A stretch of 64,000 nt of DNA. Source: Dasypus novemcinctus (taxonomy: Eukaryota; Chordata; Mammalia; Cingulata; Dasypodidae). The position numbers and the translations under genes are program-made. Below are positions 8,074 through 20,329 of this stretch, piece by piece. The stretch covers positions 178,045,216 through 178,109,215 of the forward strand of contig NC_080673.1 in the NCBI RefSeq assembly GCF_030445035.2, given 5' to 3'. The notes beneath the pieces are model-generated. The model was not told the origin of the DNA. It did not search any database and saw nothing but the letters and a program-made list of their open reading frames with translations. How positions within the stretch are numbered: the stretch's first letter is position 1; each line of letters opens with the position of its first letter.

Positions 8074-8742
8074 ATGCCATATGACGTATATAAACCTAAA
8101 GATAATATGGCTAATATAAGTTATTACTTGAAAGTAATAACATTGAATGTTAATGGGTTAAACTCTCCAACCAAAAGTCAGAGATTGGCAGAATGGATAA
8201 GAAAATATGACCCGCCTCTATGTTGTCTACAAGAAACTCTCCTTAGACCCAGGGATTCAAGGAGGCTGAAAGTGAATGGATGGAAAACAATTTTATATGC
8301 AAACAACAACCAAAAAAGGGCAGAAGTAGCTATACTAATATTGTACAAAATAGATGTTAAATGCAAAACTATTGTAAGAGAAAAAAAAGAACATGATATA
8401 TTAATAAAAGGTGTAATCTATCAAGAAGAAAGAAAAATTATAAACATTTATGCACCTAACCAGGGTGCCTCAAAATACATGAGGCAAACTTTGGAAAATC
8501 TAAATGGACAAATAGATGCCTCTACAATTATTGTGGGGGATTTTAATACACCATTATCATGATTTGACAGAACATCTCAACAGAGAATCAATAAGGAAAC
8601 AAAGACCTTGAATAAAACATTAGAGGATCTGGACCTAATAGACATATATAGAACATTACACCCAACTACAGTGGGATGTACATTTTGCTCAAGAGCACAT
8701 GGTTCATTCTCCAGTACAGGCCACATATTAGACATTTCCTTC
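8074..8742 (+). pseudogene. L1 ORF2 endonuclease domain remnant
   Basis: The first 162 codons are open and show the APE-like endonuclease motifs: TLNVNGLNSP, the catalytic Glu in LQETLL, IYAPN, and GDFNTPLS near the end. A TGA then interrupts. The same frame continues with LIDIYRTLHP and RAHGSFSSTGHILD up to the break near 8742. In an intact L1 this domain nicks target DNA. The RT domain that should follow is missing in this orientation. Confidence 0.85.
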
Positions 8743-9086
8743 TATTCCTATCATTTGAAGTATTTTTATCAGGAAAGGGTATTATATTTTTCGAAGGCTT
8801 TTTATGTATCTATAGAGATATCATGTGATTTTTTTTTTCGATCTGTTTATTTGGTGCATTACGTTAATTGATTTTCTCATGTTGAACCATCCTTATATAT
8901 CAGGGATTACTTACTTGATCATGGTCTGTAATTCATTTGATGTGTTGTTGAATATGATTAGCAAATATTTTGCTGAGGATTTTAGCACCTAGGTTCATTA
9001 GAGAGATTAGCCTATAGTGTTCCTTCCTATTGATGAATGACTTTCTTTGGATTTGCAGTTATGTGGTTAAAACTACAACATTTGGA
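8743..9086 (-). pseudogene. L1 ORF2 reverse transcriptase fragment, opposite orientation
   Basis: Read on the minus strand, the segment gives L1 RT sequence such as [20 protein letters not shown] and DHDQV, with stops. It abuts the end of the plus-strand endonuclease segment, so the two L1 parts meet tail to tail. It could be an inverted part of the same element or a separate insertion. Confidence 0.75.
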
Positions 9087-9850
9087 TTTTTTTTTTCTAA
9101 CATGGCAGGGGAGAGTTACCAGTTTAGGATGTTGGATATGGAAGGCATGCAGGACAGGGTCTAGCTGGGGGAGGCTTCTAGGAAGTATGTGACTCTTCAT
9201 CCTCACATCGTGCATTTTATCAGTGGATGGAGACCCATACAATGAATGGGAATATATTAGACCCTCATCCTGGGGAGTCCTCTTATTGTTCTCAAATAGA
9301 GGGGTGGGAGTCTTGTCAGAGCATAGGCAGTTCTCTCAAACCTGCCTATGACAAGCCCTCAATGTTGTTGCAAGAAACCCTGAATCTTACTCTTCAAGGA
9401 GTGAATCCTGGTGGTTGCTGCAGGTCCTGAGGGGAGAGAGAGGGAGGAATAGAAGAGATGGAACATTGGTCCTTTTGTGGACATTGGAATTGTACTTCAT
9501 TATCCTGCAATTTTTAATATAAGCCACGTAAAATTTCATCAAAATTTATAAAAGCGTATATAACAAAATATAAGCCAAAATATAAACCATGGTTAGTAGC
9601 AAAGCTTCAATATTTGTACATCACTTGTAACAAATGTACCATTCACACGTAAAATGTTATTAATAGGGAAAAGGAGAAAAGTTTGAGGATGTAGGATATA
9701 GAGGAATCCCCTATATTTTGTAAGTGACTTTTCTTTAACATGAAGAAGATAAAATGAAAATAAATAAGACACTGGGGATATAAATGAAAGGAAATACCAC
9801 TGTACATACATGGTACAAATCTTAATGTTGAAAGACATAATGCCAAAAGT
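9087..9850 (+). repeat. Repeat Y, locus 1, first unit (internally shortened)
   Basis: The unit has a leading part with a gtggatggagacccatacaa phrase and catcctggggagtcct, then jumps to a tail part with ggttagtagcaaagcttcaa and cacttgtaacaaatgtacca. Both parts recur in the longer units at 9851-11610 and 52700-55090. The tail is like the 3'UTR of old L1 or HAL1 elements. No protein is coded. Confidence 0.65.
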
Positions 9851-11610
9851 TATTTTTAATTTTATCTTTTATTACTTCTTTTATCACATCAAATTCTTTT
9901 TATTTTTTTGTATTTTATTTGTTATTTTAAAAACTATTGTTATTGTTTAATTTTCTTATTAATTTTGTTCGGTTATTTTGTTGGCTTCATTTTTGAAGAA
10001 GTTCTGGATTACAGAAGTTTTATAACTGTGGCAGGGAAGGCTCATTAGTGCAGTGTGTCACTGATGGGGGATCCATGGGGCATACCTATAAGGCGTATGA
10101 ATGAAAACAAGTGTTCATGGGGCATTATCATGGTAGGTAGAGATGCACACAATAACCAAAACAATATCTAATTCCCATCCTGGGGAGTCCTGCCACATTC
10201 TATAATGGGACAGCAAGAATCACTGCATGCAAGGGCAGTGACTAGTGAAGGAGGACAGAATAATTGTGCTGGGACCTTGATATTGATCGTTATACATATG
10301 AACCTTTTCTTCTGAAATTGAAACTTAGCCTACTATTATATGTTGCCTTAGAGTTTACCTCCTGAGATCCTCCTTGTTACTCAAATGTGGCTTCTCTCTA
10401 AGCCAAACTCAGCATATAAATGCATTACCTTTCCCTCAGCATGGGACCTCACTACTGGGGATAAGCCTCCCTGGCACTGAAGGATAACTACCAAGCAGCA
10501 TCTAGCAATGCAACTGGAAAAAGACCTTGATCAAAAAGGGAAAAGAGTAAAAAACAAATGAGTTTATATGGCTAAGAGACTCACTTTCAAAGTGAGTCAG
10601 GAGGTCACCTGATGCCACAGTAAATATTGCCTCAAATAGTGGTGCTACTGAGTGCTCTGAAGACATACAGACGCTATAGTCAGGGCTGACAGCTTAGGAG
10701 TTTGGCATCCTGCCAGTAGGCCCTATTTTGGAACTTCTGCTCCCCAGTTAGACAGAGTTGGAATCATTTGTGAGTTCGCTACACACGGCTGTTCTCCCCT
10801 TCTATTTGAACCTATAGTTAGTACTATACTTGATAGGTGTATATCCAAGAGACTTAAATCTTTGTGCTTTCCATGGGCTTATTGGGCCTTGAATCTCAAC
10901 AACAGAGTTTCCATATCTACTCTCCAATTCATTGGATTCACTCAGGACACCTCACAAGGAAATGGTGGTGGATAATGACCATCCCAAGGAACAGAGAGTG
11001 TCTACACCTGCAAGCAAGAAAGTCTCATCCATCTTCCCCATAGGATCTAAGCCCCCTCTCAATTGCAAGCAGAATGGGCATCACCATCCCAAAATTCTCA
11101 GGGTATGAGGAATGAATGATGGACTAGAGAAAACTTGGTGTTATTCTACTATAGACTTATTATTATTTTGGCAATGGAAGAACTTTTATCATTGATGTGG
11201 AGACGGTGGTCACCAGAGGTTCTAAGGGGAGGGAGAGGGAAAATTAGTTTTAATATGGGGGCATTTTCAGGACTTCAGAATTTTCCTGAATGACGTTGCA
11301 GTGACAGATACTGGCCATTATATACCTTGTCATAACTTACAAAATTGTGCATAAGAGAGTTTAAAGTATAACATAAAGTATAATCCACACTTAGTGGCAA
11401 TACTCTAATATCTGTTCATCAATTGTAAAAAATATTCCACACTAATAAAGGAAGTTGTTAATGTGGGAAAGTGTAGGAGGGGTAGGGAGTAGGGTGTATG
11501 GGACTCTCCCACATTTTTTATGTAACATTTATGTAATCTAAGTAGCTTTCTAAAATTTTTAAAAAATTAACTTTCTGAGTCAAAAAATAAAATAAAATAA
11601 AGTAAAATGC
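9851..11610 (+). repeat. Repeat Y, locus 1, second unit (long)
   Basis: An AT-rich start leads to a middle with cacacaataaccaaaacaa and catcctggggagtcct, then atgggacctcactactgggg, and a tail with ttcatcaattgtaa and acatttatgtaatct. The unit ends in an A-rich run (11583-11610), as in a retrotransposon. It aligns along its length with 52700-55090. The family name is not known; an L1 or HAL1 3' region is the best guess. Confidence 0.65.
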
Positions 11611-11964
11611 AGAGTGCAACAAAAGATTTTGAGACAAAGAAATAGAATTTAACAGCCCATCCAAAGGATGGAAATGCCTTTTGGATGGTTAATTCTCAAT
11701 CAGTGAATAATATACTATGCATTTTGTGAAATACCTATGTTTTCAATCTTGTTTTCTAACATCTGGTGATTTACTAATTCAACGATAGTTTACTACACCT
11801 GTGATTACAAGAGTTCTGTGAGTACTGAAAAAAGAAAATAGATAAGACACATTTGCCACTTAGGTTTAAAGAATTATTTTCTGTTATTTTTACAGTCACT
11901 TAAGTATTTCTATGCTTTATTGCTGTGCGTAGGGTTTAGAAATCATGATTTGTATCAACCAAGA

Positions 11965-12451
11965 GTTTTAGTTTTCTAGGTTGCTCAAGCAAATACCAAG
12001 GAAAGGGATGAGTTAAACAATGGGAATTTATTTACTAATTGTTTTGTGGTTTTAAAAAAAGTTCAAATGAAGGCTTCATTGAGGTGATGCTTTCTCCCTG
12101 AAGGCTGGCATTTTGGAGTGTTTGCCAATGATCACTGGCCCCTGGTTCCTCTGTCACATGGTAATGCACGTGGCAGACTCTCCTGACCTATGTTCTATTC
12201 TTGTTTTTGTTGAATCTCAGCTTTTTTGTCCCCTATGACTTTCTATATCTGAATTTCATTCTGCTTATAAAGACTCCAGTAATAAGGTAAAGACCCATCT
12301 TAATTGAGTTAGGCCACACCTTACTTGAAGTAACCTCATCAATATTGTACTTACAATAGGTTCTACTTACAATAGACTCGTAGCCACAGGAATGGATTAA
12401 AGTTAAGAATATGAATTTCTGGGACATATACAGCTTCAAACCACCACACAA
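11965..12451 (+). repeat. LTR-like repeat, family W
   Basis: It ends in aaaccaccaca, has a ggccacaccttacttgaagt phrase near its end, and recurs at 55395-55860 in the same orientation. It has the look of a MaLR-type LTR, with length near 490 bp. Family name not known. Confidence 0.5.
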
Positions 12452-14160
12452 GTTAATTTCATTAACTGAATCATCAGTTAGAATATGTATTAACTCCTTA
12501 TTATATTCCCAGTACGCTGTCAGTACTACAAAATAGATAAAATAACAATCTTCATTAATACAATATCTATGGTTGTATAAAATATACTCTTAGAGTTGTG
12601 AACTCTGTTAGCTACTTCTTTAAAACTCTGAAAGAGTTTTATCCTATTTTATTCTGATTATGACATGTTTTTAGGACTGAGAAATGGTAGCCTTTTTATG
12701 AAAACTATGGAAAAAACGTGATTTTATTCGGCCTTTAGAAGCACAAATGAAAAGGATAATTAAGTTTTTTGTGAAAATTGTGAAGCATAATAGCATAAGG
12801 TCTTTTTTCATTCAATTATTTATATATATTTGTATAATATTTGCTAGCTGCTGACTAAACACAAATACATGCTCATACTCATAGCCAAATGTCAAAATTC
12901 CTTTTTCTTCTATGTAATGGTATATTAAAATTATGGTTTATGTGCCTTCCCATTAAATACTGTGAATTTGCTGCATTTAAAGGAATATTTAACCATCTAA
13001 GTTTCCAGACAGGAATTTATTTTACATAGAATATTGGTTTCCATTTTACTGGTAATTGTAATTAATGGACTAGAAAATGTTCCTTTCTGCACACGCACAT
13101 TCATGCCAAAAAAGCAAGCCTCAAAGCATTCTTCTTAGGTGTTCTACAATCTCTAGATAATTTTAAAATTTCACCACCTTTAATAATTGGATAACAATAA
13201 GAAGGAAGTTCTGCTCTTGTTAAAGAATAAAATATTTAAATTTAAATTGACTTTCCAAATTTCCAGCAGTTTAGTTTTTCTTGTTTTAACTTACCATCTT
13301 TATCAATTTATTTTATAAATGTCACAGTTTCTCTCAGTTATTTATCAACTTAAAAACTCAAGAAAATTTTAAGTACTAAAAATATTAACATATGACACTA
13401 ATACTGTTTTTAATTTATGCAAATAATGAAAGATATTTGCTCAGTACTTCTTAGGATGTGCAGATTCCAGACAGAAATGTTTTAATATGTTTGAATATTA
13501 AGTAATATTAATATTTATTTCACATGTGCCAAAGAAAACTGGCTATTTCACCAATTTTTATTGATGAAAATATGGTGAAGAATTATTGAGGTGTTATTTT
13601 GTTCATTATTGTGAGCTTGTGGAAAAAATAAATTGAAAATAATACAGATGATAAAGAATAAGAAGAAATTGTTTGCACAGTGGAAATCATGGAGACTTAC
13701 TAAAATGGTAGAATTTTTAAAAAATAATTTTCTTTTAATTATTTAAATTTTACATGTGTTAACACTGCATCATTACAGTTCAGGTGAGAGGAAAATGTCA
13801 AGATTCTCAGTCACAACATGAAGATCTTTAAGGATAAAAACTTTTTATTTCATCATCTGGCTCATTTTGTGAAGACAGGTTTTTGTGTATTTTCATATTT
13901 GTATGTGTGTGTGTGTTTGAAAATCTTATCTATACTTTATGACTATGTGACAACAGACATTCTAAGACTTTGGCATATCCTTAAATACATTTTTAAAAAA
14001 CATTTCAGGAAACAAATTCCAAATATTTTAAACCTAATAGAAAATTAACTTCTGCAAGTTTTCTTCAGGCAAAAAAAAAAAAAATAGCAAAACATTCACA
14101 GAAAACAGAAGTGATATTTTTCTTTTTCCAGGACAAATATCTTTTGTTGATATATAGTAT
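12452..14160. other. AT-rich, no gene recognised
   Basis: AT-rich sequence with a short TG run near 13904-13918 and an A-run near 14071. No repeat family or coding frame could be supported. Confidence 0.5.
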
Positions 14161-14161
14161 G

Positions 14162-14620
14162 TACCATTTAGCTATTGCTGACTAACGTAGGGTGCTACGT
14201 CTCAGAAGCTTAAATCAACAATCATTTAATTCTATGTCCCACAAGTCATAAGATTATGGGTTTCCTGATCTCACCTAAGTTGCCTCATATTTCCATTGAA
14301 AATAACTCACTTATAAATCTGCAGTTAGGATGGAAGCTTTGCTCAAGGCTGGTGTGACTGGAACAACTTAGCGGGGTACCCTGATCCATGCCTCTTCGTC
14401 ATCTGTCTCTGGCCTGTAGGCCAACCCTTGTTTCTTTCTGATGAAGATGATAGGAGCACAAAAAGGCAAGCAGAATACACAGGGCTTCTTGGGATCTAGA
14501 GTTAGAACTAGCAAGATCAGTACTATTTTCATTTAATTATCCAAATTAAGTCTCATGACCAAACTCATTGATGGGAATTTTTTCCTGCCCACTGTGAGAG
14601 CATATTACAAAGGACTCAGA
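14162..14620 (+). repeat. MLT1-like LTR
   Basis: The start has an MLT1-like order (tagctattgctgactaacg, then aagcttaaatcaacaatcatttaatt). A middle with ggcctgtaggccaacc and a later cactgtgagagcatattac follow. It is diverged and its right edge is unclear. Confidence 0.5.
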
Positions 14621-15829
14621 GTCAGAAGGAGGTGGCATAATGAAGTCATTAACTCAAATTTATTACAAGGTAGTCAATTTTCAGTAGCTTTTATGTATAT
14701 GATAAAAATATACCCATGGATGCTCAGTCTCACAGTTACGTAGAGAAAAGCAAATTAAAATAATGAGATACCATATTTTCTTTAAGGATGAGAAAAAAGT
14801 ATTAACTTTATATTAATTCCCTTTGCTAGAAGTAATAAAAATAGTCAATCTGAAAAATATGTCAATATTTGTTAATATAAAAAATATTCAGAATATATAA
14901 GTGAGCAATGCTGACTCAAACTTATCTACAAACTTTATATACCCACTTTCCAGAAAAATTCACATAGATGTACATAACATTTTGCATATTTTTAGGTTTT
15001 TCATTTATTCTGTACAGTAAATGCATGTCTCTCTTAAGGGCCCGTGAACCGCACTCACCAGTACAGAAGAAGTTAAAGATAAAATGTTCATTTGCAGCAC
15101 TCTATGTAAGAGAGCTTTTTGGAATCATCCCAAAGGTCTACAGATGAAAGCCTGGGTGTAAAGCATGGTACTCATAGAAGAGAGTATTGAAAAGCCATTC
15201 AAAGAATTTCCTAGATCCACAGATAACAATATGAACAGGTGTGAACAACATAATGATGACTGAAAAAGAAAAACAAATCAGAATTAGACCTTGAACACTA
15301 GGCAATTGGTTAGTTAAGCAACTCACAAAATGCCATTATGTGATTATATATGCATATGAATTTGAATTGGATTTGAAGAACACGCATTTAATATTTGAGT
15401 GAGTGTGACTATGGTATTAGAGTACAGATTTTATTAGAAATAAAAAATACAAGGGGGTTAAAGGAAGAGCTATGTCTGAAAAGACAATGATAATGTATTT
15501 CTAACTAGAGTATAATTGAGTGAATCTGTACAAGTCTGTTCACATGAGGTTCAATATAGATCATACATAAATTTTAAAGTGTTTTTATTTACAAAAGAAA
15601 ACCAATAATATGCTTTTTAGTATACTAGATAGGTATTAAGAAACTGTTGTATAAATCAATAAATAGGGAGGGGTTCTGGAGGGAATCCTTCACTTCTTAT
15701 TTGAAGGAATATTGAACAAATCACTTCAGTTTCCTCACTCACTGAGGGGAAGACACCAGTAACCATTTGATAACTTTAAATTGAAAACTGAGGAGATATA
15801 TATATACAGTAATAGTGATTGGCATATTG
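14621..15829. other. AT-rich, no gene recognised
   Basis: No motif-bearing frame or clear repeat seen. Confidence 0.5.
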
Positions 15830-16660
15830 AACAATTATTCAACATTTATTTATTGATCATCTACTCTATATCAGGCATCAAGATAGGCCCAGGTGATAAT
15901 AGCAGTTATCAAAACAATGAAGTATCTTCATCAATGAATGTTGATGATGGGTGAATGAAAGGACATATAGATGGATGGGTTAATAGATTAATTGATGGAT
16001 GGACTGATGGCTGTACCAAAAAAAAAGTGCCATAGATAATTTTGATGAGAGATAAAATAGAGTGATAATATCAAGAGTCCTTGAGTGGCCAACATTAGAT
16101 TTGATGTTCAAGGAAGTTGTTTTTAGGAGGTTACATTTAAAATACGAGATAAATGACAAGCAACAGCCATCCAAGGGAAAATAGGGAGAGGTTATTGCAG
16201 GAAGAGGTAGTTAGTTTACTTAGAAGAGAAATGGAAGTTAAAAACACTCAGTGGTGGGAACGTTGTAAAGCAGAGAAAGAATGGTAAATAATCATCATTT
16301 GACATGGGCCACATACCTACAGCTTAAAAGTCAAGGAAAAGTGTCACAATTTGATTTCAAATGCATTGTGATGTTAGTTTTAAGCAAGTGAGTGATCATG
16401 TTTAAAAATGATATCTCTGGTCACCATGTACTATGAATATAGTGAATTATTGGGGAATAAAAGTGTAAGAAAGGAGATTTTAGGAACCTTTTGAAATAAT
16501 TCAGGTAAGAGATAATTAAAACTTGACCTAGGCAGGGTACAGTGAGAACAGAAAAAAGTAACCAGATTCAGGATAGGTTTTGCAATTATATTCAGCAGGA
16601 CTCCCTGATGAATTAGATGTAATTGCTGAAAGAAAGAGGAGAATCCAAAATCTTTTCTAA
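15830..16660 (+). repeat. Ancient interspersed repeat (same type as 61200-62700)
   Basis: It begins with the common phrase type atttatttattgatcatctactctatatcaggca. It continues with agtgatcatgtttaaaaatgatatctctggtca and aataattcaggtaagagataa. The same order of phrases is found at 61200-62700. It is a widespread old mammalian repeat whose name is not certain. Confidence 0.45.
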
Positions 16661-18479
16661 TTAGTAATTATTACCAGATTATCCCTAGTAATTATTATGT
16701 AGTATATTTGCCTTCAATTACCTTAAATTCTAAAAGAAAAGATGTATGCAAAGAAGTTCTTATATACAGAAATTCATATGTATTTATTTATAAACCATCT
16801 CCCCTTATAAAATACGTTCATAGTGGCTTATTAAGAAAATATACTTTGTCTTATTTCTTAAAAAATTCCTCATCAAGAAACAAAAAATCAGCAATAAACA
16901 ACAGCTACAGTTAAAGGAGATTCTTAAATAATAAAGCAAGATAAAACAAAGTTGTGGGAAATTTGTGGGAAATCTAATGGAATAAACAATTCTAATTCTC
17001 TGAGAAGAGGATGCATGGGTGAACGTCAGCAAAGACACCAGTTTTTATTGTCTTTGAGTTGAGAGGAATTGATATGAGAGAATTTAACAATATAAAGAAG
17101 AAAATACTCTCCTTTTTTTTTCATGTTTTTGACTTAAATTTTCTAAGAGGATATCAAAACTATTTGGTGGATGTTAATGTTTTACATTCTTTAACCATGC
17201 TCTGCACTGTGAGGATTCCCACCAACTATTTTTATTCTTATTTCCATCATATTTCAGGGAATACTTTCTCTCTTATGGATAAAGCATTCTTATGCTTGCT
17301 CAATCCTTCAAGAGTCTAGGTAGCTAAATTTACTGCAGGAAAAGGAAGAGAAAAAAAAATCTCTCTTGCTTTGCTGTTCTACCCAGCAGTCTGTCAGCTT
17401 TCTTCCTTGGAACTCTGTCGCCCATTAAAGGCAACATTTTACATTATCATGCAGAAAGTTTAATTCTTCATTTCAGAAAAAATATTTGGGCTTTACATTT
17501 GCATTAGCAAGTGACCAATTTGGCAGAGCCAAATTCTGCTCTTTCCTTAGCAGAAAGAAAATGCTGGCATCATTAAAACAGCAGCTTGGCCCCAGTGAAT
17601 TGACAATATTTCTTATGGGATGGTCCTGAATTCCTTAAGAGCCCTACATGAAAGTAATTATTTTACATGTTTAGTTAACAAATAGTTATTATTTACGATT
17701 TGTTTTGCTATGATTTTGTTAGGACAATTTTGTATAAGTAGTACCTGAAACGAATATAAATAAAGATCAAGCATTTCTTTGTAATTTTTTATATTATGGG
17801 GATGCATGAATTTGAGGAGCAAAAATATAATGTAAAGTCATGGTTTAAAGTATTTTTAGATAAATTCCTTGAGAGTTTATAGGCGTGAGCAAGCAAGAGA
17901 GCTTTGCTTGTTGGCTTTCTTGAATTTATCACATTCCAGGGTAGAACTTAGAAACAAAGTTAGTTTGGGGTAGAACTTCAAAAATGAAACTTTTTTAGAG
18001 GTAAGAAAGTTGAAGAATAATACATCACTAGGAATGAGGAAAAATGAGACAAAGTGTCAGAGAAGGAAAGGATATAATAGGAAGTAATAATGTATAGTTA
18101 AATTTGGCTTGAGGATTTGTATTATGAAGGTGAGTGATGGAGCTGAAGTTTACAAGGAAGGTTGAAACTAGAATCTGTAGGAGATGGTTAAATTTGTACA
18201 TCCCTCCCAAGGAAATGAAAATCTATTTGATCATAAAGATATATAAAAGTTGTGATTTAGGAAGATTAATCTGGCATCAAAGAGTAGGAATCCCAATGGA
18301 GCTAATTTGGTGCCTTGTATTCACCATGTAATACTCAGGTTTGTAACCTTTGCATCACTTTAGTCTAATGGATATCTGAAAATGAACAAATCAGTAGTAG
18401 CAAGGTCTAGGGATGTAAAAGCAGATTTTCATTCCATCAAAGTATAAATAGGTATAGAAGAGAATGATCTTTGATGTTC
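16661..18479. other. AT-rich, no gene recognised
   Basis: Short frames (up to 86 codons) carry no motif. The part near 18000-18330 may be another piece of the ancient repeat type at 15830, but this is weak. Confidence 0.4.
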
Positions 18480-18539
18480 ATATCCTACCTCAAAAATTTC
18501 TTCTCCACTCACCAAATTAACCTGAGTTTGTCAGTCTTG

Positions 18540-19080
18540 CTATCTGTCTCTTTCTGTATCAAACAGCACTGTCTTTGAAATGCTAGATATTTCTGTTTAA
18601 TTCCCTATTGTTGATGTCACCAATTCTTTCCTCTACCCGTTCAAATATGCTGTCAGGTGCTTCTACTATATTTTTAAACTTTTGCATTGTACCTTTCATT
18701 ACCATAAGATCAGTTATCTTTTTGTGTATGTTTACAAATTCTTCTGTATGATCCCCCTATGTTTTGTTGATACCCTTTATCTCTTCCTTCATTTCATTAA
18801 GATATTTGTGTAGATTTCCTTGATTAGTTGTTCTACCTTGTGTGTTTCCTCCTGTTTTTTTTACTTTTTTAAAAAATTTTAATTTGTTCATTAAACTGTG
18901 CAATGACTTCCTGTTTTTGCAAGTATGGCTTGCAAATTTTTGCTGATGTCTAGGCATTTATCTTGCTGGACTTATTCAGATGGTTAGTTTTTCTTTCTAG
19001 TTTAGGGCTTTATTTTATTTGGTTTTGTGTTAAGGGTCCTCTTTAACACTTTGTTCCACTTATTCTATATCTTTGTATTT
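18540..19080 (-). pseudogene. L1 ORF1 N-terminal remnant (L1b)
   Basis: The plus-strand phrase tttttgctgatgtctaggca (near 18937-18956) is the reverse complement of the ORF1 leader phrase at about 7070 in the plus L1, with a near-equal at 22230 in L1a. Coiled-coil-coding sequence follows toward 18540. It is broken by stops. Confidence 0.6.
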
Positions 19081-19599
19081 GCCCATGTTCAATTAAAAAA
19101 AAAATTATAGTCACCAAAAAGGAAAGAGAAAAGAGAAAAGAGAAAAAAATGAATGTGAAAGAAGATGGAAGAAAAAAGAACAAAAAAAGAGATTGGAAAA
19201 ATAAATAATAAGAGGGAAAAACAGTAAAAAGGAATAAAACTTTTAAAAATGAAAAAAAGAAATAGGAAAAATAAAATAATAAAATAAAATAAACCAGATA
19301 AATGAGAGGAGAGAAAGAAATGAAGACAAAACAGGAGTGGCAGAAAGAAAGAAAAAAAGGAAGAAAGAGGGAAAAAATGAAAGAAAGGAAAGAAAGAAAA
19401 TAAAAAGAGGAAGTAAAGAGAGAGAGGAGAAAAACAAACAGGTCTCCCTCTAAGTCCATCAGTAACTGTCTAAGAATGCCTATGCTCACCCAATAATCAT
19501 CTCTGTGGTCTGCCTCTCCGTAGTCACCCAAATAGAGAGAGGCAAACAGACACACAGAGAGGAAGAGAGAGACCAACCTCTGTCTAAGTTCCCTTAGTC

Positions 19600-20308
19600 A
19601 GCCTGCTTGCCCCATTGCTCCCCTCCCCCAGAAGCTGGCTAGGTACCTGTAATCCAGGTCTCTTCCCCAGGGGCTAGCTGGAAATGTGTCAAACCTTCCA
19701 ATCTCCTCCCCCTTCCCTTTCTTTGGAGCTGTAGGTACTGGCCCATGGCTCACCTCTTCCCCAGAGCCAGCTGGGAGCAGATCTGGCCATCCTATCACAT
19801 ACACACATCCCCACTGTCCCTGAGCCTGCTGGGTGTCAACCAGCACTCCTGGTTACCCTGTTTCTCCCCACTACTTGACAACTCACTGACCATTAGAAAC
19901 ACACCCAATTGTCTGGCAGCACTTCTCTATCACAAGCCAGCTGGGTGGTGGTCCCCACACATTTGTGCCTCATGAATCTGTCCTCTCAAGAGTTGGCTGT
20001 GCACTGGCATGCACAACTGGTCACCTGGTATTTCTCCTCACTCTGACAGCCAGCTGTGTTATGGTCATCCAGCCAGACTACCTCTCCAGATTTCCATTCC
20101 CTTAGAGTTAGCTGGGTGCTGGCTTGTTGCCCTATCAACCAAGGCTTCCCTCTCCCCTAAGTTGACTGGGTATCCCCTCTTTGGCTGCCCTATCCTATCA
20201 TCCTCATGGACTCATGGCTTCCCTTATGCCAGGCAAGCCTACATCCCTTTCCACAGTTCCTGGAGAAGGAGGGCAGCTGACATTCCCTATCCTACCATCT
20301 TGCTTCTC
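19600..20308 (-). repeat. Degenerate tandem units in an L1 5'UTR
   Basis: A core like (c)agagccagctgggtgctgg recurs about every 50-65 bp, for example near 19630, 19674, 19762, 19826, 19935, 19990, 20050, 20106 and 20160. Repeated promoter monomers are known in rodent L1 elements. Here the copies are strongly diverged, so unit count and period are estimates. Confidence 0.5.
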
Positions 20309-20329
20309 CCTTGTAAATTTTTTGACCTT

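Larger units (their letters stand above)
5880..8742 (+). mobile_element. LINE-1 5' half (leader, ORF1, endonuclease)
   Basis: From left to right there is a long pyrimidine-rich tract (about 5880-6540 and 6898-6930, split by a SINE), an ORF1 remnant, an inter-ORF segment and the endonuclease part of ORF2. The element then stops near 8742, where an L1 fragment in the opposite orientation begins. It has no RT, 3'UTR or tail of its own in this orientation. The left edge is uncertain. Confidence 0.8.
18480..20308 (-). mobile_element. LINE-1 5' half (L1b) with monomer-like 5'UTR
   Basis: Read on the minus strand from the right, the 5' end has the L1-type start AAGATGGTAGGATAGG (about 20282-20308). 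A GC-richer 5'UTR of repeated units follows (19600-20308), then a pyrimidine-rich tract (purine-rich on the plus strand, 19108-19440), then the start of ORF1 and its coiled coil down to about 18480. ORF2 and the 3' end are missing. The leader order matches the plus-strand L1 at 5880. Confidence 0.72.

Noticed and set aside
19043..19576. 177-codon minus-strand frame of Phe, Ser and Leu
   Set aside because: It is the translation of the pyrimidine-rich L1 leader (low complexity), with no real domain.
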